A stretch of DNA of 64,000 bases from CALOBA01 sp942491465 (GTDB lineage Bacteria > Pseudomonadota > Gammaproteobacteria > Chromatiales > Chromatiaceae). The translations under genes were made by a program, and so were the position numbers. Under the pieces are notes generated by a model, which saw only the letters and a list, made by a program, of their open reading frames with translations, did no database searches and was not told the origin of the DNA. This document shows, in pieces, positions 36,372 through 46,549 of this stretch. Positions within the stretch are counted from its first letter, which is position 1. Each line of letters starts with the position of its first letter. Location of the stretch: NCBI GenBank assembly GCA_942491465.1, contig CALOBA010000008.1, forward strand, positions 105,848 through 169,847, given 5' to 3'.

Positions 36372-38006
36372 TCAGAACGGAAAGGCCTCGCCGCTCGGTG
36401 CAGCGGGCAACTGCGGCAGCGGCTCGGCGGGCGGCGCCTCGGCAACCCCGTGCACGGGCTCGCCGCGCACATAGATGGCCCGGTGCGGGCGGGTCGGGCA
36501 GGCATATTCGCAGGCGCCGCAGCCCACGCAGATGGCCTGGTCCAGCTCCGGGATGGTCAGATTGGTGGCGGGCTCCGGCAGGCCCGGCGCCCTGGTCGGC
36601 GGTGGGTACGCGACCATGCGCACGGCCTTGGTCGGGCAATGTTCGGCGCAGGCGCCGCAGGCGGTCAGATCCGTGACCACGACGCAGTTGTCCTCGATGA
36701 ATTCCACCTGCCCGAGCTGTACCCGATGCTTCTGGTCCACGCTCAGGGCCGCGATGGCGCCGGTGGGGCAGACGGCGGCGCAGCGCACGCAGTCGTAGTT
36801 GCAGAAGCTGAGCTGGAAGTCCAGCGTCGGCTGGAACAGACCGGCGGGGCCGTAGGCGAGCAGCGCCGGCTGGATGACCCGGGTCGGGCAGGCGCTGACG
36901 CACAGGCCGCAGGCGGTGCAGCGGGCATTGAAGCGGGCCGTGGAGCCGGCCCCCGGCGGGGCGATGGCCGCCCGCTCCGGCACCGGGATGCGCGTGGGCA
37001 GCCGGTTGCGGGGCGGCTCCGGTGCCGTCTCGGCGGGCGGCAGCGCCGGCAGTCGAGCGCTGCCCAGGGCGCAGGCGACGCCCCCGGCCAGCAGCAGCCG
37101 TCGCGACGGGTCGTGGGGCGTCGCCGATAGGTCCCGCGGGCCGTCGGTCCAAGCCAGGCGCAGGTCGATGCCGGAGCCGGGACAGGCGGCGATGCAGTTG
37201 AAGCAGAGCACACAGCGGTCGGCGTCGACGCGCCCGCTGCGCAGGTCGATGCAGCTCGCCTTGCAGACGATGGCGCACTCGGCGCAGCGGGTGCAGCGAT
37301 GGTGGTCGATACGGATGCGCCAGGCCGCATGCCGGCCGATCAGCCCGAGCAGCGTGCCCACCGGGCACAGGGTGTTGCAGAACAGGCGCCCGTGACGCGC
37401 CGCCATGATCGCCACCAGGGCCAGCGTGCCCAGCGTCAGCCCGAGCACCGCCGCTGCCGTCTGCGGCCAGCCCACCGGCGCCAGGGCATAGACCTCGATC
37501 AGCTCCAGGCCGCGCCCGGCCAGGTCGTTGGCGCCGATCAGCAGCGGCCGAACGAGCTGGGACATGATCCGCCCGAAGATGCTGAACGGGTCGAGCAGCA
37601 GCAACGGCAGCAGCGAGCCGAGCAGCGCGGCGCCGACGGTCAGCGCCAGCAGGCCGTGGCGCAGCCATTGATGCGGTGCGCGGTAGTGGAACTGCCCGCG
37701 GTGCCTGCCGGCGCGCCGGTTGCGCTGTCCGGCAAGTCGGCTGATCAGGTCCTGCATCACCCCCAGCGGGCACAGGGTCGAGCAGTAGACACGCCCGAAC
37801 AGCAGCGTCAGCACCAAGACCACCACAAAGCCCGTGGCCGCCCAGCCGAAGGCCCCGAGCCAGTGGATCAGCGACGGCACCAGCTGCGGATACAGCACCC
37901 AGCGCGCCGTCGCGTCCGGCAGCAGGCCATGCAGGTCCAGAAACAGCGCGCCGGTCAGGCCCAGCGCCAGCAGCGAGACCAGGATGCGCAGGCGGCGCAG
38001 GCGCAT
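36372..38006 (-). CDS. Membrane polyferredoxin (NapH/NosR/CcoG-like 4Fe-4S protein)
   Basis: 544 residues starting at MRLRRLRILV (38006); a longer frame to 38108 only runs back into the upstream gene. Four or five membrane helices in the first ~230 residues bracket two NapH/NosR-type motifs, CSTLCPLGVMQ and CNTLCPVGTLLG. Then come clustered 4Fe-4S motifs: CTRCAECAIVC, CFNCIAACP, CTACGLCVSACP, CVRCAAVCP, CGACAEHCP, CVGCGACEYACP. It should carry electrons from the membrane quinone pool to a periplasmic or cytoplasmic acceptor. It lies 16 bases downstream of the DUF362 gene, and this pairing is frequent in anaerobic and phototrophic bacteria; the electron acceptor is not known. Confidence 0.87.
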   Translation of the reverse strand: MRLRRLRILVSLLALGLTGALFLDLHGLLPDATARWVLYPQLVPSLIHWLGAFGWAATGFVVVLVLTLLFGRVYCSTLCPLGVMQDLISRLAGQRNRRAGRHRGQFHYRAPHQWLRHGLLALTVGAALLGSLLPLLLLDPFSIFGRIMSQLVRPLLIGANDLAGRGLELIEVYALAPVGWPQTAAAVLGLTLGTLALVAIMAARHGRLFCNTLCPVGTLLGLIGRHAAWRIRIDHHRCTRCAECAIVCKASCIDLRSGRVDADRCVLCFNCIAACPGSGIDLRLAWTDGPRDLSATPHDPSRRLLLAGGVACALGSARLPALPPAETAPEPPRNRLPTRIPVPERAAIAPPGAGSTARFNARCTACGLCVSACPTRVIQPALLAYGPAGLFQPTLDFQLSFCNYDCVRCAAVCPTGAIAALSVDQKHRVQLGQVEFIEDNCVVVTDLTACGACAEHCPTKAVRMVAYPPPTRAPGLPEPATNLTIPELDQAICVGCGACEYACPTRPHRAIYVRGEPVHGVAEAPPAEPLPQLPAAPSGEAFPF

Positions 38007-38022
38007 GCCGGGCGCCCGGTCG

Positions 38023-38943
38023 CTACAACACCACCCGGCTGATGCGCAGTTGTTCCAGGTCCATCCGCCCGGCGCCCGCCGACGCCGCCAGGGCGATGTA
38101 GTCCACATCGCGCGGATCGACCCCGAACAGCCGCGCCGCGGCGGCGTCGGCGGTGACCATATCGGTGCTGATCAGCTGCGCGCCCAGGCGCTGAACGTCC
38201 TTCACCGAGACCCCGCGCGGGCCGTTGCGCATCATCACGTTGTAGGCATCGACCACGTTCAGGTCCGGCCGGCGATGGCCGGCGAAGTCGGCGATACACT
38301 GGTGCAGGCCGTTGCGGTGCCAGAAGCGGCGGTCCCAGATCGCCCCCATCAGGTTCTTCATGGCCACGGTGACGGTCGCGCTGCCGTGGCTCTTGAGCAC
38401 CGGCACATTGATGAACAGATCCGACTCCAGCACCAGCTCATGCTCCTTGGTCGCGCGCAGCGTGCGTCCGCCGACGTCGACCGCGTGGTAGTAGCGCTCG
38501 CTATTGCCGGGCACCATGGTGCCGCCGGCGTCCTTGACCGCCCGCTCGATGCCGGAATTGCGATAGCAGCGCCGCCAGCTGTCGCAGGTGTAGTCGAAGC
38601 AATAGACCTGCTTGGCCCCGGCCGCGACGCACTGCTCGACGATGCGTCGGACCAGCTGCGGGTTGGTGTTGGCCGCCCGCTCCGGCGCCGCATCCCAGCC
38701 GATGTTGGGCTTGACCACCACGGTGGTATTCGGCTTCACGAAGCGGCGGATGCCGCCGAGCTCGGCGATGCCGGCATCGAACATCGCCGCCGGGTCGCCG
38801 TTGCGCACCGCCACCAGATCGTAGGGCAGGGCAGCGCCCGCCGCGTCGTCTGCCAGCAGGGTGCCCAGTGGGCCGAGCGCCCAGGCCGCACCGGCCCCAA
38901 GGCCGGCATCCCGTGTCGTGGTCAAAAAGGTTCGCCGTCGCAT
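38023..38943 (-). CDS. DUF362 protein with Tat signal
   Basis: 306 residues. The twin-arginine signal MRRRTFLTTTRDAGLGAGAA directs folded export. The body is a DUF362 domain (VVVKPNIGWDAAPERAANTN, VPVLKSHGSATVTVAMKNLM), a family often fused or paired with ferredoxins and of unknown reaction. Upstream in the same operon as the polyferredoxin, so the two probably act together in a periplasmic redox step. No cysteine cluster of its own. Confidence 0.85.
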   Translation of the reverse strand: MRRRTFLTTTRDAGLGAGAAWALGPLGTLLADDAAGAALPYDLVAVRNGDPAAMFDAGIAELGGIRRFVKPNTTVVVKPNIGWDAAPERAANTNPQLVRRIVEQCVAAGAKQVYCFDYTCDSWRRCYRNSGIERAVKDAGGTMVPGNSERYYHAVDVGGRTLRATKEHELVLESDLFINVPVLKSHGSATVTVAMKNLMGAIWDRRFWHRNGLHQCIADFAGHRRPDLNVVDAYNVMMRNGPRGVSVKDVQRLGAQLISTDMVTADAAAARLFGVDPRDVDYIALAASAGAGRMDLEQLRISRVVL

Positions 38944-39259
38944 GATCGCCCTCCGCCGTGTTCGGTACCCTCCCTATTTTGGACCTGCGGCCCGCAGCGG
39001 CGCTGACCTGCATCAACCCCAATGCACGCACCCGGGCCATCGGCAGCCGCAGCTCGCCGCGCAGACCGCGGAGACAGGCATTGCCGTCGCAGGGGGCCGC
39101 GTCACCAGCTCGGCAACGATCCCGTGCGGTCGGAACGGATGGGGGGGCGAGAGTCCGCTTTGCCATGAGGCCGAGCCATTGAAAGCAGTCCGGCGAAGGG
39201 CGGTAGCCGACCCATAGGAGACATCCTGCCTGAGAGACTGAAGGACAGCGGAGCGCTGC
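38944..39259. other. 316-bp intergenic stretch
   Basis: No gene can be supported and no repeat copy was recognised. It separates the DUF362 operon from the defence island. Confidence 0.4.
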
Positions 39260-41158
39260 TCAGCGGAGATCCAGCTCAGGTTGGTCTGCGATGCGATAGC
39301 CCATCGCCCGATATCCTCGTTGGCGTTTGTCCCACATGCGTTGCAGTGCCGGATGACCGGTATCGATGAAATCGATGATGCGCACGTCGGTCTTGGTGGC
39401 ATGCTCCCGGTGCAAGCGGCCGGCATATTGCTGCAACGTCCCCCTCCACGACACGGGCATCGCCAGTACCAAGGTGTCCAGCGGCGGATGATCGAAGCCC
39501 TCCCCGACCAGTTTGCCGGTGGCGACCAACACGCGCGGGGCATCCAGCGCCAGCGCATCCAGCTCGGCGATCAAGGCGGCTCGCTGCTTTTTCGACATGC
39601 GCCCGTGCAACACGAAGAGGGACGTAACCGTGCCCTCCAGTGCGGCATGGATGGCATGCACATGGTCGGTGCGTTCACTCAACACCAAGACCTTGCGTCC
39701 CTGTTCGACCGCGCTGCGGATCGTTTCGACTATTGCGCTTGTCCGACCTTGGTCATTGGCCAGGTGACGGAAGACCGCCTGAATCCCGGCTGCGACCACC
39801 GTCTTGCCAAACGCCGTTGGTGCGCAAAGAACCCCTGTGTCCTGTCGCAGCATCGCGGAAACTGCCTCGGCTTGATCGGATCGCAGGGTGCCAGCGAACG
39901 CGACCTCAAGGGGCCGGCCTGAAGACCGCTCGTCGTGGAGTTCGCTGCCAATCGCGTTGTCCTGCAACAGTTCCAGCACGGCATCGCGTCATCCGCGCGG
40001 CAGCGCAATCATCATGCGGGTAGTTTTCCGCGCAGCCGATCCCGCGGGGCTTCGTCCAAACGAGAGGCGCATGGCCTGCGCCCGGTAGAATGCCGGGTTT
40101 TGGAAAGCGGCGAGGCGGATCAGCCGGTTGGCCAGCGGCTGCGGCAGTTGTGCCTTCTCGAAATAGATGCGGTCGGCCAACGTCATGGTGATGCGCTTGG
40201 GCATCGGTGTTGGTAGCGCTCTGGCCGCTGGTTGAGGGCGCTTCCAAGGCTCCGCCTGATCCTCCTCATCAATGAAGGCAATATCCAATGGATGAACCCC
40301 GCCGCCACCGCGCAGGATCGCGGGCTCGATATCCTGCGGCGCCATCAGTCTTATCGATGCCAGAAAGGCCCATTGATCTGGATAGGCGCGCCAGTCGTTG
40401 CCGACGAACAGGCTGCATTGGTTTTCTCGCGGTTGCTTTTGCAGCGGCAAGGCAATAAGGTTACCGAAGCCGCCTTTTGGCAGCCTGTCCTGATTTGGGA
40501 AAAGTCGGTCGTAGGAGGTCAGCTCCAGCTGCCGGGTGCGGGCGCAGGTGTGGCTGATTAGGGTGGTGCCAAGCCGACGGGCCTCATGCGCCGGCACGCG
40601 GCCATCGAAAAAGATCCAGGCATGCGCCCCTTGGCCGGAGCGCGAGATTTCGAGCGCGATGGGGACCCCCAGGTCCTCGCAAGACTGGGCGAAGGCGCGC
40701 GCGTCGGCGCGCCAGTCGGCTTTATCGAAATCGACTGCTAGAAAGTGGCAGGTGTCGTCTTCCTGCAAGGGATAGATGCCAATCGTATGCTTGCCTGCCA
40801 GGTGGTCATAAATGACGGTATCGGTCAGCGGGATCAGCACGCGATGGCCACAGTCCGCGCACTTGATGCGCGGTTTGTCGCACAGGCCGGCGCGCCATTC
40901 GTTGGCGCAGGCGGGTGTATAGCCCGACTTGCCGCTGGTCTTGCTCTCCCAGCGGATCGGAAAGACATCGTCGCGGCCCCGGAACAGCCGACGAAACAGC
41001 GCTACTTTCTCGCGCGTCGATAGCCTTTGTGTTTCCCGATCAGAGACGGTGGAAACGGACTCGGTAGGCTGTCGCCACTGGATTCCATGGGCCTCCAGTA
41101 ACCCGATCAGGCGCGCATTTTCGGCCCTCAGCGCTGCAAGCGTATCCTGCTCAGCCAT
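39260..41158 (-). pseudogene. TOTE-type archaeo-eukaryotic primase / SF2 helicase, broken
   Basis: The start MAEQDTLAALRAENARLIGL (41158) leads into an archaeo-eukaryotic primase domain: HFLAVDFDKADWRADA with the catalytic acidic pair near residue 140 and SGQGAHAWIFFDG. A one-base slip near 39985 moves the frame. The SF2 helicase part follows with its P-loop (CAPTAFGKTVVA) but then jumps straight to the C-terminal lobe (QGRTSAIVETI ... VLVLSERTDHV ... LVGEGFDHPPLDTL ... QYAGRLHREH). The DExH motif II and flanking ~180 residues are missing. TOTE systems are predicted to act against invading DNA. Here the helicase cannot hydrolyse ATP normally. Confidence 0.75.
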
Positions 41159-41163
41159 TGGGC

Positions 41164-41390
41164 CTACCGTTGGCGAGCTTGCTGTCGCAATTTGCTGACA
41201 AAGGCTTCCGGTGAGAGGGCCAGGTCCTTGAGCGCAGCACGTTGCAGCTTTGCCGCCGCAGTGACGACTGCCGGTTCGAGATCCGCCAGATCCAGGATGA
41301 AGTCGTCTGGGTGGTGGGGGACGATCTCGCATTCCGCGAGCGTCTCGGTTGGGAAATCCTTACATCATAGACGACCGTGAAAGTCGCCAC
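41164..41390 (-). pseudogene. PIN-domain toxin remnant with its core deleted
   Basis: A GTG at 41390, immediately after the antitoxin stop (TGAGTG), begins VATFTVVYDV, the first strand of PIN nucleases with the leading Asp. Then the sequence jumps, in another frame, to the family's C-terminal tail (ECEIVPHHPDDFILDLADLE ... LALSPEAFVSKLRQQARQR) and stops at 41164. About 100 codons with the other acidic residues are gone, so no RNase activity is expected. It ends five bases before the TOTE primase start. Confidence 0.65.
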
Positions 41391-41846
41391 TCAATACCCC
41401 AAGCCAAGCGCCTGCGCCGCCAGCTCGTCTGCCACTGCGGCACCTTCCTGGTCGATGCGGTCGCGGTAGTCCATCAGATCCGAAAAGCGGATTCGCCGAT
41501 GTCGCCCCAATTTGTGAAATGGGAGTTCGTCCGCCTCTAACTGTTTGACCAGGAAAGGCCGGGAGACGTTGAGCAGATCAGCGGCCTGCTGCGTCGTCAG
41601 TTCCGCATGAATCGGCACCAGCGACACCGCATTGCCCTGTGCCATTTGGTTCAGGATATCGACCAGCATGTGGATTGCCGAGACCGGCACCGTCACCTCG
41701 GTGCAGCCGTCAATCAGGCGCAAGCGGGCCGATTCGCCTGGTCCGACGCATGCAGCCAGCAAGCGACTGCTTTCGGCCGCCAGCGTCACCTCTGCATCCG
41801 TCGGCATACGCATTCCCCGATAGGTCTGCACCGTGTTGCTCATCAT
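41391..41846 (-). CDS. Excisionase-type HTH protein, antitoxin of a PIN toxin
   Basis: 151 residues. The C-terminal helix-turn-helix LTTQQAADLLNVSRPFLVKQ with RRIRFSDLMDYRD is the excisionase/MerR-like fold used by antitoxins that precede PIN-domain toxins. The N-terminal half is a beta-rich dimerisation or toxin-binding part. It appears intact although its toxin is gutted. It should bind its own promoter, which would lie at about 41850-41900. Confidence 0.8.
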   Translation of the reverse strand: MMSNTVQTYRGMRMPTDAEVTLAAESSRLLAACVGPGESARLRLIDGCTEVTVPVSAIHMLVDILNQMAQGNAVSLVPIHAELTTQQAADLLNVSRPFLVKQLEADELPFHKLGRHRRIRFSDLMDYRDRIDQEGAAVADELAAQALGLGY

Positions 41847-42513
41847 GTGGAACTCTCCGAGGTTTCATATCCGGTGTGAAGTATAGCGGAATTGGGTAGA
41901 TAATCGAAATATTCGAAACGCAGTGCCCGAGCAGCCGAACCCGATGCGAGTTGCAGATCGAAGCGCAACCTCATGCGATCTGCAGATCGATCGGAGGAGG
42001 AACGGTCAGTCAATCGCCGACGGGGCTAAGGGAGAGCCCCGCAATCCCGCGTCAGCTTATACGGCGGCTATCGAGGGGACTCAAGCCTCTGCGTATCGTT
42101 TATCCGGCGACAGTTCCTGGCCGAGACCTGCGAGTCCCCTCCCCGCCGACGAGGGTGCGCTTCTGCCCCACAGCGGACTCAACGTCGAGTGGCACACGGC
42201 GTGCTTGCAAGCGTCGGATTCCGGGGACAGGGATTCCGGTGACTATATATTTTGCTCGCGGATTCCGGGGGGCGGATTTCGAGGACAGAAGGGATTCCGG
42301 GAGGGATTCCGGGAGGGATTCCGGGGACAGAATCTGTGACTCGGGGAATTCCTAAGACAGTTTAATGACTTGCTCCAAACCGTAGCGAGGGTTAAGTAAC
42401 TGTCCTCGCGACTCCTTGCGACTCCTCGGAACTCCAGCCCTTCTCTCGGCAGACCACGCAATGACGTCCGACTAGGTTACGGATTATTGCGCGTCTAAAG
42501 CGCATATTCTCCA
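41847..42513. other. 667-bp intergenic stretch with degenerate short repeats
   Basis: No gene. Positions about 42215-42360 hold a cluster of degenerate GGGATTCCGGGGACAG / GGGATTCCGGGA units ending in AATTCCTAAGACAGTTTA. This resembles eroded ends of the GGGGACAG type that flank some RAYT elements. The rest is unassigned. Confidence 0.5.
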
Positions 42514-45500
42514 CTACTCGCGAAGGATTGCGCTGGCGATGCTTCCGACTTGCATCAGCGCCGTTGCATCCACCAGGCGGACGCCGTGTTCAACAGCAAA
42601 GTTCTCTGCTGCCAGTGAAAATCGCCCGTTGGAAACGCCGAGTAGTCTGGCGCGGGGGAATGTGCCAACCAATTGGCGCTGCGCGCGCAGTAGATCCTCG
42701 ACGGCTGCCTCGCCGATCAATCCCTTGATCCCTTTGCCCGTGTGCTTGCACTGCACCAGCAGGACTGGCTTTTCGCCTGTTGCACGGGCAACGACATCGA
42801 CGCCACCGTCGCCTTGCCCTGGTGTGACATCGACCTGAAGACCCGCATCGCGCAGTCGACCGGCAACCCAGTGCTCGAAGCCGCGCCAGTCCAGATGATC
42901 CACCTCGTTGGGCGCGTCGGTCGAACTGGTCGATGCGTCCAGCGTCTGCTGGTACAGCTTCCGAAAATCCTGCTCGTTGAACTGGATCGGCACCACGATC
43001 TCCCGGCTCAGCGCCCGTTTCTCCTCCAACAGACCGTGCAGCAAGGCGTCGAATGATGCATCGCCCAATTCGGGATGGATCGCTAGCGGGAGATGAATGG
43101 TAACCGGGCGTGTCTGGCCGATACGGTAGACCCGATCACTGCATTGGTCTTCCACCGCGGGATTCCACCATCGGTTCAGGTGGATGACATGATTCGCGGC
43201 GGTCAGCGTCAGGCCCAGGCCCGCCGCCTTCGGGCCTAGAAGCAGCACATCAAAGCCGGAGCGCGTCTGGAAGGCTTGGCGGATACGGTCGCGAACCGCC
43301 GCCGTTGTGGCGCCGTTGATGATCTCCGGTCGCGGCGCCGGGAGCCCGTAGCGGCGCTGAATCAGATCGTAGAGCGCGCGTTGCGCCTCGCGCAGGTCCA
43401 CAAAGACCAAAGCCTTCTCATTGCGTGAGCGCACGTCGTCCAGGATCGCAAACAGCCGGCTGAAACGCGCCGAGGCATGGATGAATGCGGCATCTTCGGC
43501 AGCGGATGCGGGTGGGCTCCCCAGTTGCGGATGCAGGGCCACTGCGCGCATCTGCTGCAGGCCCTGGAGTGTGCTTCCAGGGGCATCGCGGACGGCGGCC
43601 CGCACGGCATCGTAGGCTGCCTGCTGCTGTGCCGGCATCGGGTCGCGCGTGGTCTTCACCTCGCGCCGCGGCAGACCGTCAAGCACCTGCGCCTTGAATC
43701 GCCGCAGCATGATCGGCGGGATCGGCGAGCCGTCGGTGCAGCTGGAGGGCTCGGTCAACTGCTGCTTCAGTCGCGCGCGGCGGTCTGCATCCTGATCCCG
43801 ATGGTCGCGCAGAAATTCGCTCAGGCTGACGTTGAGAAAGCCCGGCCAGGCAATGTCCAGGAGCGTCCAAAGATCGACAAGGCTGTTCTCGATGGGTGTT
43901 CCCGTCATCAACAGCGTGAAGTCACCCTGCTGTCCCTTGGCGGCACGATTCACCATTGAGGCAGGGTTCTTGACCCGCTGCGCCTCATCGAAGACAACCG
44001 CGCGGAACGGGATCTGCGCGAACGAGAGCTGGTAGTCGCGCAGCGTCTCGTAGCTGGTCAGCACCAGGCCGGCGCGTTCCAGGCGAGCAACATCCAGCGT
44101 TGCTCGGCTCAGCGTCAGGTCGTTGCCGCGCTGGACCTCGCGCAGCGCGCGCAGCCCCTGGTCCTGCAGGCGCAGCACCGGCCCCAAGGCGTGCTCATCG
44201 AGATGCCGATCGAGCTCTTCCGCCCAGTTGCCGATCAGACTCTTCGGTGCCACCACCAGGACCGGCTTGCGCCCGGATGACGCGGTGCCGTCGCGCAGCC
44301 ACTTGAGGAAGACGAGCACTTGATAGGTCTTGCCGAGACCCATGTCATCGGCGAGCAGCAGCCCCGGAGCGCCGACAGCATAGGCCTGTTGCAGCCAAGC
44401 GATGCCTTCTTGCTGATGCGCCTTCGGGTCGGACTTGATACCGACCGGCAGCCGCGGTGGGGCGTTGATTTGTTGCAGCCGATGCTGACGTTGGTAGAGG
44501 AGCCGTTCCTCGTTGTCGCGCGTAAGGAGGACGCTCTGCTCGCAGCGCGGGCGATCCGGCTGCGGGGCAGGCGGCTTCGGACTACCCGTATCGAGCTGCC
44601 CGATCAGCCCGTTCACCGTCTTGGCGAGTGCGGCACTGATGGGCACTGTTTGGCCGTTGAAAATGATCTGCGGCTGTCCGGCAGCTTGGGCTGCGCTGAC
44701 CTGATCGCGCAGCGCTTGGATATCATCCTTGCGCACGATGAGCTGCGTCTCGTTGGGCAGCGCAATCGTGAACAGCTCCGTCTCTTCGTCCGGAAACCAG
44801 TCCCGAGATACCGGCAGCGGGAATGAAAAGCTCGGTGTCACCCAGGCACCGACGCCGGTGACGCGTTCGCCATAGTCGCGCAGTTGGCAGATGATCCCGC
44901 CGTCGCCCCCTGCGGCCTCGATCGCCGGCGTCAGATAGGCCATTGGGTCATGGCGAAAGGCTTCGTGGGTCGCATCGTCGGCTCGGTTGACCTGCGCGAC
45001 CACGTCCAGTGCCGCGGCGATGGGCGCATCGAGCACGGTATAGACACCGCTGCCGAGCACATAGTGCGAACGCGCCCCCTGGGCGGCGAAACGCTCGCTG
45101 AAGCGCTTCGCGTGCTGGCTTGGCAGCAACGGCTCGCGCGTCGGCTCGGGCTCGGCGTCTCCGGCCCGACGCTCGTTGCCGCTGGTCGCACTGGGGTCCG
45201 GTCGGCTGCCGTAGAGTGTCGGCAAGAAGGGGTGCCGCGTATTGCCGGTGTGCAGATCGATGCCGAGCCCCGTGGCGCAATGGATGGTCAACCCGCGCAG
45301 GTACTCATCGGCGCGCAGGTCGCCCGTGACTTGCACCAATGCGCCTTTCAACTCCGCATAGGCAGCCATGCGCCGATCGAGGCCTTCACTGGTTCCATCG
45401 CCGGCGGCCTGATTGACCCGGTCCAGCGCTTGAAGGGCCGAATAGAGTGGGTCCAGCAACAGCCAATGCCGACCGACTGCCGTGAGCGATGTGCCGACGC

Positions 45501-45879
45501 GCTGGACCCCGAACAGGCGTTGCCCGTCGGTCTGGAGCCAATCGACCTGAAGGCGAAAGCCCGGCTCGCCGATCGGCAGGTCGTGGGACAGGAAGAGCGA
45601 CAGCGGACAGATCGGTGGGAGGTTGAGCCGGCCCGGCTCGACCCGGCTGAGTGCTGCGGTGCGCGCATGCGTCAGCGAGACGGCATCCGCCGATGCGCTT
45701 GCCTCGCCGGCGTCCATCAATGACAACAGCAGCGACACACCCGCGTCCGTCTCGGCGGCGGATGTCCAGTCCGAGACCGGCAACGGCGATTGCCTGCCAA
45801 TTGCGACACGCCGCCTTCGCGTCAGACGAAACTGCCAGCCGCTGGCATCGGGATCGGCGATGATTCGATGGCCTGCCAT
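42514..45879 (-). CDS. zorD: ZorD: SNF2-family helicase with Mrr-like nuclease domain (Zorya type I)
   Basis: 1,121 residues from MAGHRIIADPD (45879), four bases after the toxin gene; a longer frame to 46032 overlaps that gene and is not family-like. The N-terminal ~480 residues are the family's non-catalytic region. SNF2 helicase motifs follow: ADDMGLGKTYQ near 512, VVFDEAQRVKN near 626, and QCSDRVYRIGQTRP near 915. The last ~125 residues form a restriction-endonuclease-like Mrr domain (GFEHWVAGRLRDAG, DGGVDVVARA, LLVQCKH). In Zorya the membrane motor senses phage entry and ZorD degrades the invading DNA. It looks intact. It is separated from zorC by a toxin-antitoxin pair, which is unusual. 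Confidence 0.88.
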   Translation of the reverse strand: MAGHRIIADPDASGWQFRLTRRRRVAIGRQSPLPVSDWTSAAETDAGVSLLLSLMDAGEASASADAVSLTHARTAALSRVEPGRLNLPPICPLSLFLSHDLPIGEPGFRLQVDWLQTDGQRLFGVQRVGTSLTAVGRHWLLLDPLYSALQALDRVNQAAGDGTSEGLDRRMAAYAELKGALVQVTGDLRADEYLRGLTIHCATGLGIDLHTGNTRHPFLPTLYGSRPDPSATSGNERRAGDAEPEPTREPLLPSQHAKRFSERFAAQGARSHYVLGSGVYTVLDAPIAAALDVVAQVNRADDATHEAFRHDPMAYLTPAIEAAGGDGGIICQLRDYGERVTGVGAWVTPSFSFPLPVSRDWFPDEETELFTIALPNETQLIVRKDDIQALRDQVSAAQAAGQPQIIFNGQTVPISAALAKTVNGLIGQLDTGSPKPPAPQPDRPRCEQSVLLTRDNEERLLYQRQHRLQQINAPPRLPVGIKSDPKAHQQEGIAWLQQAYAVGAPGLLLADDMGLGKTYQVLVFLKWLRDGTASSGRKPVLVVAPKSLIGNWAEELDRHLDEHALGPVLRLQDQGLRALREVQRGNDLTLSRATLDVARLERAGLVLTSYETLRDYQLSFAQIPFRAVVFDEAQRVKNPASMVNRAAKGQQGDFTLLMTGTPIENSLVDLWTLLDIAWPGFLNVSLSEFLRDHRDQDADRRARLKQQLTEPSSCTDGSPIPPIMLRRFKAQVLDGLPRREVKTTRDPMPAQQQAAYDAVRAAVRDAPGSTLQGLQQMRAVALHPQLGSPPASAAEDAAFIHASARFSRLFAILDDVRSRNEKALVFVDLREAQRALYDLIQRRYGLPAPRPEIINGATTAAVRDRIRQAFQTRSGFDVLLLGPKAAGLGLTLTAANHVIHLNRWWNPAVEDQCSDRVYRIGQTRPVTIHLPLAIHPELGDASFDALLHGLLEEKRALSREIVVPIQFNEQDFRKLYQQTLDASTSSTDAPNEVDHLDWRGFEHWVAGRLRDAGLQVDVTPGQGDGGVDVVARATGEKPVLLVQCKHTGKGIKGLIGEAAVEDLLRAQRQLVGTFPRARLLGVSNGRFSLAAENFAVEHGVRLVDATALMQVGSIASAILRE

Positions 45880-45883
45880 CGGC

Positions 45884-46207
45884 CTACTTCTTTCCGTAGG
45901 TGCTGTCGTGGTCTCGGGCGATACTGAGCAAGCGGATGAAGTCCCCGTCGCGATAGGCCACGGCTCGCCGGGATCGGGTGATCCGCAGCGAGTACAGTGC
46001 AGCGATCCCCGGCGGCGGCTTGACGCTGACAATCTTCTCCCACTTCAGACCCGGGTCCCGATAGACCTGGCCCCAGGTCAGGCGTCTGAGCTTGCTCAGC
46101 GTGTCCAGTGCCGCCAGGCGCTCGGGCTTCTGCAGGCTGAACAGGCCGTCCTGAAACACAGGATTGTTCAGGTCCAGGCGGACCTTGGCGTCAGTCGGAC
46201 TGGCCAT
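45884..46207 (-). CDS. RelE/ParE-like toxin candidate
   Basis: 107 residues from MASPTDAKVRLDLNN (46207); the start overlaps the antitoxin end by 17 bases. The pattern LDTLSKLRRLTWGQVYRDPG, then LYSLRITRSRRAVAYRDGDF, then LLSIARDHDSTYGKK matches the compact beta-sheet RelE/ParE fold, whose members are mRNA interferases or gyrase poisons. Basic residues on SLRITRSRRA and the final His-Asp-Tyr strand are in the expected place. Antitoxin-first order and overlap support a type II pair. It ends four bases before zorD. Confidence 0.65.
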   Translation of the reverse strand: MASPTDAKVRLDLNNPVFQDGLFSLQKPERLAALDTLSKLRRLTWGQVYRDPGLKWEKIVSVKPPPGIAALYSLRITRSRRAVAYRDGDFIRLLSIARDHDSTYGKK

Positions 46208-46487
46208 CGGTCGTCCGGTCGGCGAGCCGACCCAAGACGTCTTCGCTGTTCCCGTCGTCCGGCGGGTTGGCCTGCGCCCAAGCCAGGGCGCGCTCAAGGT
46301 CGGACGCCGTCTCGGGATGCAGCAGCCAGCGTTCATTGTCCGGTATCACCGTCGCCGTGCGGATCAGCCAGACGCCGGGCTCCTGCTCCTCGACCAGCAC
46401 CTGCCGGCCCGCATACTGCTTGCCGAGGGAGATTTGACCGTTGTTGCCGATGACCTTGACGGCAGTCGAGAGAGTGGCCGTAGACAT
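46191..46487 (-). CDS. AbrB-like antitoxin candidate
   Basis: 98 residues from MSTATLSTAVKVIGNNG (46487). The N-terminal half has a swapped-hairpin look (VIGNNGQISLGKQYAGRQVL, then VWLIRTATVI) typical of SpoVT/AbrB DNA-binding antitoxins. The C-terminal half is an acidic helix (TASDLERALAWAQANPPDDG) suited to blocking a toxin. It precedes the RelE-like gene with a 17-base overlap and sits 62 bases after zorC, so it may share the Zorya transcript or use its own promoter in that gap. Confidence 0.62.
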   Translation of the reverse strand: MSTATLSTAVKVIGNNGQISLGKQYAGRQVLVEEQEPGVWLIRTATVIPDNERWLLHPETASDLERALAWAQANPPDDGNSEDVLGRLADRTTDGQSD

Positions 46488-46549
46488 TGGGCAGGTTCTC
46501 GTTTGTTGGGCACGAAGGCACGATAGCACTACAGGGGGCGTCGAGCCAG

